A stretch of 64,000 bases of DNA from NCBI GenBank assembly GCA_007258455.2, contig VDFB02358134.1, positions 208,676,407 through 208,740,406 on the forward strand, in the 5' to 3' direction. The stretch is from Sequoia sempervirens. Taxonomy: Eukaryota > Streptophyta > Pinopsida > Cupressales > Cupressaceae. Below the pieces are notes generated by a model that saw only the letters and a list, made by a program, of their open reading frames with translations, ran no database searches and was not told where the DNA came from. A program made the translations under genes and the position numbers. Of the stretch, positions 58,487 through 64,000 are shown piece after piece (within the stretch, counting starts at the first letter, position 1; every line of letters begins with the position of its first letter).

Positions 58487-60180
58487 GTGGAGAACAATTA
58501 TCATCTTTTTAAGGATGGTATAGAATACATTGTGTGTGTACATAAGATAAAGACTAATCTAACACTAGTAAATACTGGAAAAATAAAAAGGTTAGTCAAT
58601 CAAAGTAAGAAATTTGTATTAATGATTGTAAAATCCAAAGAAGATGATGAATTTGAGGCATTCAAATGGTGTAATCCAAAGCGTAAAGCTGAATTGGTCA
58701 AAGTAGTTTTAGCCTATGATGACTTATTTCAGGAGCTAAAGGGATCACCACTAAAGAGAGAGATCAAACATGAAATCCAATTAAAATAGTATGTCCCTCT
58801 TCCAAACATTGGAATGTACCATTTTTCAATTTTGCAAAATGAGGAAATCAAAAAGAAAGTTCAAGAGTTGGTTGAGAAAGGATTTATTCATCCCAGTACA
58901 TCTTATTGTGGTTCTCCAATTGTATTGGTTCCAAAGAAGGATGGGTCTTGGAGAATGTGCATCGACTATAGAGCCCTGAACAAAGTGACAATAAAGAACA
59001 GGTATCCTCTTCCCCAAATAGATGATTTACTTGATCAATTGAAACATGCAGTTTATTTCACTAAGTTAGACTTGTGTAGTGGATATCATTAGATAAGAAT
59101 TGCAGAAAATGACATTTGGAAAACTACATTCAAGACAAAACAGGAACTGTTCTAGTGGTTGGTCATGCCCTTTGGGATTTGTAATGCGCTAGCTACCTTT
59201 ATGAGAGTCATTAATGATGTATTTCATCTTTTTATTAATGATTTTGTCATAGTCTATTTAGATGATATTATTGTATTTAGTCAAACTTGGAAAGATCATG
59301 TAATTCATGTAAAGAAAGTTTTTGATGTTTTGAGAAAAGGAAAACTTTTTGTAAATATTTCTAAATGAAAAATTTCTAAGGCATTCTTAGTGTACTTAGG
59401 CTATGTCATAGGTGATGGTCAATTGAAAGTAGACCCTGTGAAGGTTGAAGTTATTGTAAAATGGCCTAATCCTAGTACAGTCATAGAAATTAGAATTTTC
59501 TTAGGTGCAGTTTAGTACTAGAGGAAGTTCATCACCAACTTCTCCAACATTGCATTTCCATTGCATGTGTTAACCAGTACAAAGACAACTTTCCAATGGG
59601 GAGGTCCACAACAAAAGGCTTTCAACACTTTAAAGGAAGAGTTGAGCACCGCACCATTTTTGGCTTTACCATACTTACAACAACCTTTCGAGATCGAGAT
59701 AGATGCAAGTGGGTTTTCCATGGGAATAGTACTCAAGCAAGGAGGTAAACCAATCTGCTATCACTCTGAAACCTTTATATCTATAGTAAGTAACTATCCT
59801 ACTTATGATAAGGAACTTTATGCATTAGTTTAGAGAGTTAGAAAATGGAAACACTACATAATCGATAAAGAAGCTATAATCCACACTGATCACCAGCCAC
59901 TTTAGTACTTGCACTCACAATCCAAACTACAACAAAGTAGGAACTTTAGGTGGATGGGTTTTCTTCAACAGTTTCACTCGGTAATTAAGTATAAAAAATT
60001 ACCCATAACAAAGTAGCAGATATGTTGTCTAGGCCTCTTGTCATGAATGCTTTGCTTATCCTTCAAGGTAGTTCTATGGTACATGAAATTTTTCAAGAAC
60101 AGTATGCTAATGACAAATACTTTAAGGATATTTACTGAACTCTAATTGTAGGAAAACATGTAGAAGAGAAAGATTACTAA
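58487..60180 (+). pseudogene. Reverse transcriptase and RNase H of element F
   Basis: Lead-in to 58789, then fingers and palm ([16 protein letters not shown], 58936-58983), [16 protein letters not shown] and the catalytic V-Y-L-D-D at 59252-59266, intact. The thumb runs to about 59520 (D-P-V-K-V, F-L-G). RNase H at 59690-59990 has E-I-D-A-S-G-F (first Asp) and H-T-D-H-Q-P-L. About ten TAG and a few TGA stops interrupt one nearly continuous frame. Confidence 0.85.
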
Positions 60181-61130
60181 GTGCAGGATAAATTTTTGTA
60201 TCACTTGTGAAAATTATGTATTCCAAAAGATGAACAAGCACATGTAATCAAAGAAGCACACATGTCATTGATTTTTGGACACTTTGGGGGGGAAAAAAAA
60301 ATGGCACAACTATAGAATTGTTGCTATTAGCCTTCTATGCAAGAATCTATAACAAAGGACATTAGAGGATGTGTATTGTGTGCAACAAGAAATCCTAGTA
60401 ATAGGAAATTAGGGTTGTACACCCCTCTATCTATACCATCCCGTCCATGGGAGAGTGTTTCTATGGACTTTATAGGGGGACTACCCATGTCTAGGAAGGG
60501 ACATGATTATTTGTTTGTGGTAGTTGATAGGTTCAACAAAAATGTGCATTTTAACACCTTGTAAAAAATAGGTCACAACTATTTTGACAACATACTCGTA
60601 CTTTCAATTTGTATGGGTTCATTTTGGGCTTCCTACTTCTATCACATCAGATCGAGATTCTTGATTCTTGAGAGAATTTTGGTCAACATTGAGGGAACTC
60701 ATGGACACTAGAATGAAGAAAAGTATAAATTTCCATCCATAGACTGATGGATAGACAGATGTAGTGAATAGGAAAGTTATGCATCTTCTTAGAGGTTACT
60801 GTAGTAAACATTGTAATTTGTGGGATGAAATTATACACTATGTGAAGCATGCTTACAACCATGCAACACACTCTTCTACAAAAATATCTCCTTTTGAGAA
60901 TTGTTTTAGTTACCTACCAAAAAAACTGATGGAATTTTCTTTTTGGAAGGATGATGTTGAAGATGGATGTCATGATGTAGAAAAGGCTTTGAAGTTCATC
61001 CAAAAAGTTGAGGAAATTCATCAAGAAGTGGAAGCACAGTTGGAGAAGATCAAAGAAAAATACAAATCCCAACATGATAAGCATGGCATAGATCATCATA
61101 TTTAGGTTGGAGATAGAGTTTGGTTACATA
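60181..61130 (+). pseudogene. Integrase of element F
   Basis: Zinc domain at about 60240-60390 (H-M-S-L-I-F-G-H-F, then C-V-L-C). The core has S-M-D-F-I-G-G-L-P and V-V-V-D-R-F-N-K (first Asp, 60523), a second Asp in S-D-R-D near 60650, and T-D at the place of the catalytic T/A-E after the Q-T-D-G-Q region near 60750. 60764-61105 continues the C-terminal half with a Lys/Glu-rich helix. Frameshifts occur near 60600 and 60730. Confidence 0.75.
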
Positions 61131-61552
61131 TCAACAAGGAAAGAATGCAAGGAAAAGGAAGGAAGCTCAAGCCAATCAGGTATGGTTCCTTTGAGATCTT
61201 AAAAAAGATCAGTACCAATGCCTTCTACCTCAATCTTCCTCCATACATGCACATCCACTCAGTTGTAAATGTAGAGAGTCTAAAGTTGTATGAGCCTCCA
61301 ATAATAATGGATGAAGACACAAACATTCAGGTTCCATCAATTGATGATCTTTCACCTAAGTATATGTCAGAGCTACAAGAGGATGTCATCTTAGACAAGA
61401 ATTTCAAAACTTCATGAAGAGGTACAATTGAGTACCACAAAGTGGGATTGAAGGGGATGAATCCAAGCAAGGAAAAATGGATGGAGATTGGTAAAGTGAT
61501 GGAACTTTACCCTCACTTTCTGAGTAATCAAGCTTTCAAAGGTCCAAAAACT
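61131..61552 (+). pseudogene. Integrase tail and chromodomain-like region of F
   Basis: 61145-61300 has K-L-K-P-I-R-Y-G-S-F-E-I-L and L-P-P-Y-M-H-I-H-S-V-V-N-V, the usual gypsy integrase tail. After 61340, E-D-V-I-L-D-K, a TGA, R-G-T-I-E-Y and W-M-E follow the chromodomain pattern of chromoviruses, which directs integration to particular chromatin. It ends before the polypurine tract. Confidence 0.65.
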
Positions 61553-61568
61553 CTCCAATGGGGAGGAT
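61553..61568 (+). other. Polypurine tract of element F
   Basis: CCAATGGGGAGGAT immediately before the LTR start TGATCTAGG. Confidence 0.75.
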
Positions 61569-62191
61569 TGATCTAGGTGGATACCTTTTGTCAAAATTTG
61601 AAGTGTTCCATATGCTCTAGAAATCATCATGTCAAAGTGCTTAGAAATCCAAACCGAATGCAAGTTGAATGAAGTCAAAAGGAGCTCATACACTCAAGTT
61701 ATGCTCAGTCAAAGTTGGGTCAAATAGGTATTAGAGGCCAGTCAAAAAGGAAAAAAATGATCATTTCAGAATTGGATGAAAGCAATGTCAGAGTGAAGAG
61801 CTCAATGAGATGATCCCAATTCCATGTGTTTCATGAAAATTGGAGCTCGTATGTCAAAGATATGACCGCTCAAATTTCAAGGTTGACTTTGCTGACTGGA
61901 CCATATGGATGCTGACATCATCCTAATGTTAGTATGCTGACACAACAGGTCGTACTATATGAACGGTGATGTGGATCAATTGGATCTTGACACATGGTAG
62001 TCTGTACATGTTGATGAGGTAGGTGGTAGGTACAGGTGGCAATAAATGTGTTCGATCTAGCAAAACATTGGGTGCCACGTGGTTCAATCACAAGGTGCCA
62101 TGTGGCACCCATCTCTCTCTCTTCTTTGGGTCTTCAACTCAGAATTGAAATAGTTTATTTTATAAAGAAAAGGGTTGATGGGATTCGATCT
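61569..62191 (+). repeat. 3' LTR of element F, truncated
   Basis: Matches 55241-55880 (for example AAAATTTGAAGTGTTCCATA in both) and stops abruptly after GGGATTCGATC, where the 5' LTR continues with a different sequence. About 980 bases are missing. Confidence 0.8.
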
Positions 62192-63050
62192 TGTTAGTGC
62201 CTATTTTGGTTGTCTCTCATTTTCCAGTTGTTTGCCTTGAACTGCTTAACTGTCTCATCACATTGCCGATTACACCTCCCTTCTTCAAAGACCCAGTCCA
62301 ACTGATGTTCCTCTTCGGGTTCTTGGCATAGGAGACCAAACTTCTGATCTTCTGCTTGGGGCACCACATCTGCAAGTTGTTCAAACACAACTTCTGCATC
62401 ATCTGATGAAGCATCATCAAAGGTATCAAGGAACAAAGTCCTGAGCTAATACCATGAACCAATGGAGTGCACTGGTAAGCAAGCAAACCAATCATCGGCC
62501 ACACCTTCCAAAGTTCTTACAAAAAAATTCATGACCACATCCTCTTTTTCAATCTGACAGTCTTCCATGAAATCAATGAAAAATTACATATGTATTGATG
62601 CTGAATCTTCAATATCACTTCTAAACTTGGGTAAATGTTTATTAATTCTCCCAAGGGACAAAATGTGGGTAACCCTGGATTCTATCAAAATCCAAAGGGT
62701 TGTATCTTTCATTATCATACGCCCTTTTATGAAGACAATATTGTGCCTTAAGCATGGTATCATAGCTTGTAGAGGGAGCATTAGGACAACAATGCATTTT
62801 GAAAATGAAACCTATCCCTCTACACTATCCAGTTGCAATATTGAAATATCCCTTGATGACAGTGCTTGATCTCACCAAATAAGGGAACTGAAGTCTTTTC
62901 AATGTTCAAAAGCATGAAGAATACCTGGAAACATTGTAGCTCTGGAACTTTCTTCAAATCTTCAATGGGTTTACCTTGAAAAAGTCGCCACCTCTTTGCA
63001 AAGGACATAACTTCAAATGATATGAAGTTCACTTACATATAAGTCCTTCT
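62192..63050 (-). pseudogene. gag fragment of element G
   Basis: Minus-strand translation shows a capsid pattern: H-L-P-K-F-R-S-D (about 62630), F-I-D-F-M-E-D-C-Q-I-E-K-E-D-V-V-M-N-F-F-V-R-T-L-E-G split over 62590-62510, then D-D-W-F-A-C-L-P and S-I-G-S-W-Y with F-L-D-T-F. An acidic stretch follows to 62192. The upstream part (63032-62820) is Lys/Leu-rich and less certain. Frames change near 62500 and 62600. Lineage within Ty3/gypsy not determined. Confidence 0.6.
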
Positions 63051-63440
63051 CTGAGCTCGTTCCACTAGCAGAGCACCATAAATATTTTAGGTTGACTGCA
63101 ACAAAACTTTCTCCAGGCCTGAGATTCTTCAAACTTTGAACATAACCAACATGGAATACAAAGATATGACTCTATTGCACACAATATGACTCATAAGGCC
63201 AGATTCAGTTCACTCCCCAATAGAGCCGCCATCTTTTTGGTTGTTTTTTTCTTGTAACTAGGTTTATCTCCTATTCTACCCATGGATTAGCCATCTCCAA
63301 TCAAGGAAAGCTTGGAGGACCTGGACCAACTGACAAGATCCAGTCAAAAACTGAGATCTTCTGCACTTTAGGCTCTGTAGAACTAGGGCAGGTATACCCA
63401 CACAATGCCTCAAATAAGACTAGACATTTCTTTTTATAGC
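63051..63440 (-). other. Leader of element G
   Basis: No ORF of note; lies between the gag remnant and the primer-binding site. Confidence 0.3.
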
Positions 63441-63458
63441 AGATGACTCCTGATGCCA
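63441..63458 (-). other. Candidate primer-binding site of G
   Basis: TGGCATCAGGAGTCATCT on the minus strand, two bases from an LTR end (...TTCTCAACA). It resembles but does not equal the initiator Met site TGGTATCAGAGC. Confidence 0.5.
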
Positions 63459-63460
63459 AG

Positions 63461-64000
63461 TGTTGAGAACATCAAATAGGGCTAGATTCTCAGTTACAAA
63501 ACACTTGAAGCAACAAGGAGGTAGGACAAGAGATCAAGCAAAAGATATTCAATGATTTATTTGAATTATTTTCTAAGAGGGACAGGGTTGGAAGACAGAC
63601 TAGTGCCTACTCTGGGGTCATGGAGTCATACACACAAATGGAAGACTTTCTGCAAATGGACCTCAACCAGTGGATCTTGTTTTGTTGATGCCTTGCATCA
63701 ACTATCAGTTCCTTACACTGATAATCCAACTCTTGTTACCAGTCAAACTCTTCTTACCAAATACAGCTTACATACAAACAATCACTATCACCTGCTCAAA
63801 GGGTTTTAACTGCTCCCTTGAAGTAGACCTATCAACAAATGACACAGTCTCATGAAATATGAGAAGATGAACAAAGGCTCCTTATGCATTCATTCAAATG
63901 ATCAAAGCATACAAGAATGGAGACAATCTAATGGCATATGCATGAGAGACAAGCATCTTCATGTATTCCTTGTACAAAATGATTGCATTTACAGAGAAAT
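63461..64000 (-). repeat. 5' LTR of element G (partial, runs off right edge)
   Basis: On the plus strand it starts TGTTGAGAACATC, i.e. ends ...GATGTTCTCAACA in the element's direction. The call rests on the adjacent primer-like site and upstream gag; no second copy is in the window. Confidence 0.45.

Larger units (their letters stand above)
55241..62191 (+). mobile_element. Element F: chromovirus (Ty3/gypsy), 3' LTR truncated
   Basis: Plus-strand element with a complete 5' LTR (55241-56843), initiator-Met-type primer site, gag with CCHC knuckle, protease, RT, RNase H, integrase, a chromodomain-like C-terminus, polypurine tract and the first ~620 bases of the 3' LTR. Gene order and chromodomain place it among the chromoviruses. 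The right end was lost at 62191, so no target duplication can be tested; the left flank is GGTCT. Confidence 0.85.
62192..64000 (-). mobile_element. Element G: 5' part of a minus-strand LTR retrotransposon
   Basis: In element direction: part of the 5' LTR (from the window edge to 63461), primer-binding site (63458-63441), leader, and gag reading leftward until the junction with the F LTR at 62191. Pol and the 3' LTR are absent. Confidence 0.55.

Noticed and set aside
1..64000. Host protein-coding genes
   Set aside because: Every recognisable coding stretch belongs to a retrotransposon protein or an element-carried ORF; no exon-intron gene model could be supported.

Overview
This window is intergenic plant DNA made almost entirely of decayed LTR retrotransposons. 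I found no host gene, rRNA, tRNA gene or CRISPR array. AT-rich DNA, LTRs up to 4.8 kb, Ty3/gypsy lineages typical of land plants (Tat/Ogre-like elements with an extra RNase H, and chromoviruses) and stacked old insertions point to a seed plant with a large genome. A conifer or other gymnosperm is plausible but not proven.

Layout (element names are mine). The left 55 kb is a five-deep nest. Element E (+ strand, Tat-like) was cut inside its reverse transcriptase by element D (- strand); only the part of E right of D is visible (45873-55240). D has LTRs at 1-2506 (runs off the left edge) and 42282-45872, and a short internal region holding a decayed unknown acidic ORF instead of pol. Inside D lies C (- strand, LTRs 4454-5767 and 40281-41605, gag plus a scrap of RT). 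Inside C lies A (+ strand, 4.8 kb LTRs at 6684-11496 and 34716-39514, target duplication GTTAT). Inside the pol gene of A lies B (- strand, 14739-31602, target duplication ACCAG). A MITE-like element (733-1535) sits in the left D LTR and is absent from the right one. To the right, a chromovirus F (55241-62191, 3' LTR truncated) abuts the 5' half of a further element G (- strand, 62192 to the edge).

B and E are two copies of one lineage and give the most interesting signal. Downstream of integrase both carry, in order, ~140-150 bp repeats, simple-sequence DNA, a gene on the opposite strand encoding a plant mobile domain (PMD) protein, a polypurine tract, and an LTR that opens with a row of AT-rich hairpins. 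In B the antisense gene is about 3.1 kb (PMD followed by a long coiled coil) and is preceded by a GC- and CpG-rich island that could be its promoter.

All coding regions carry stops or frameshifts and are annotated as pseudogenes. Divergence between LTR pairs, judged by eye on short stretches, agrees with the nesting order: B is youngest, then A, while C and D are older. In the older elements the in-frame stops are overwhelmingly TAG.
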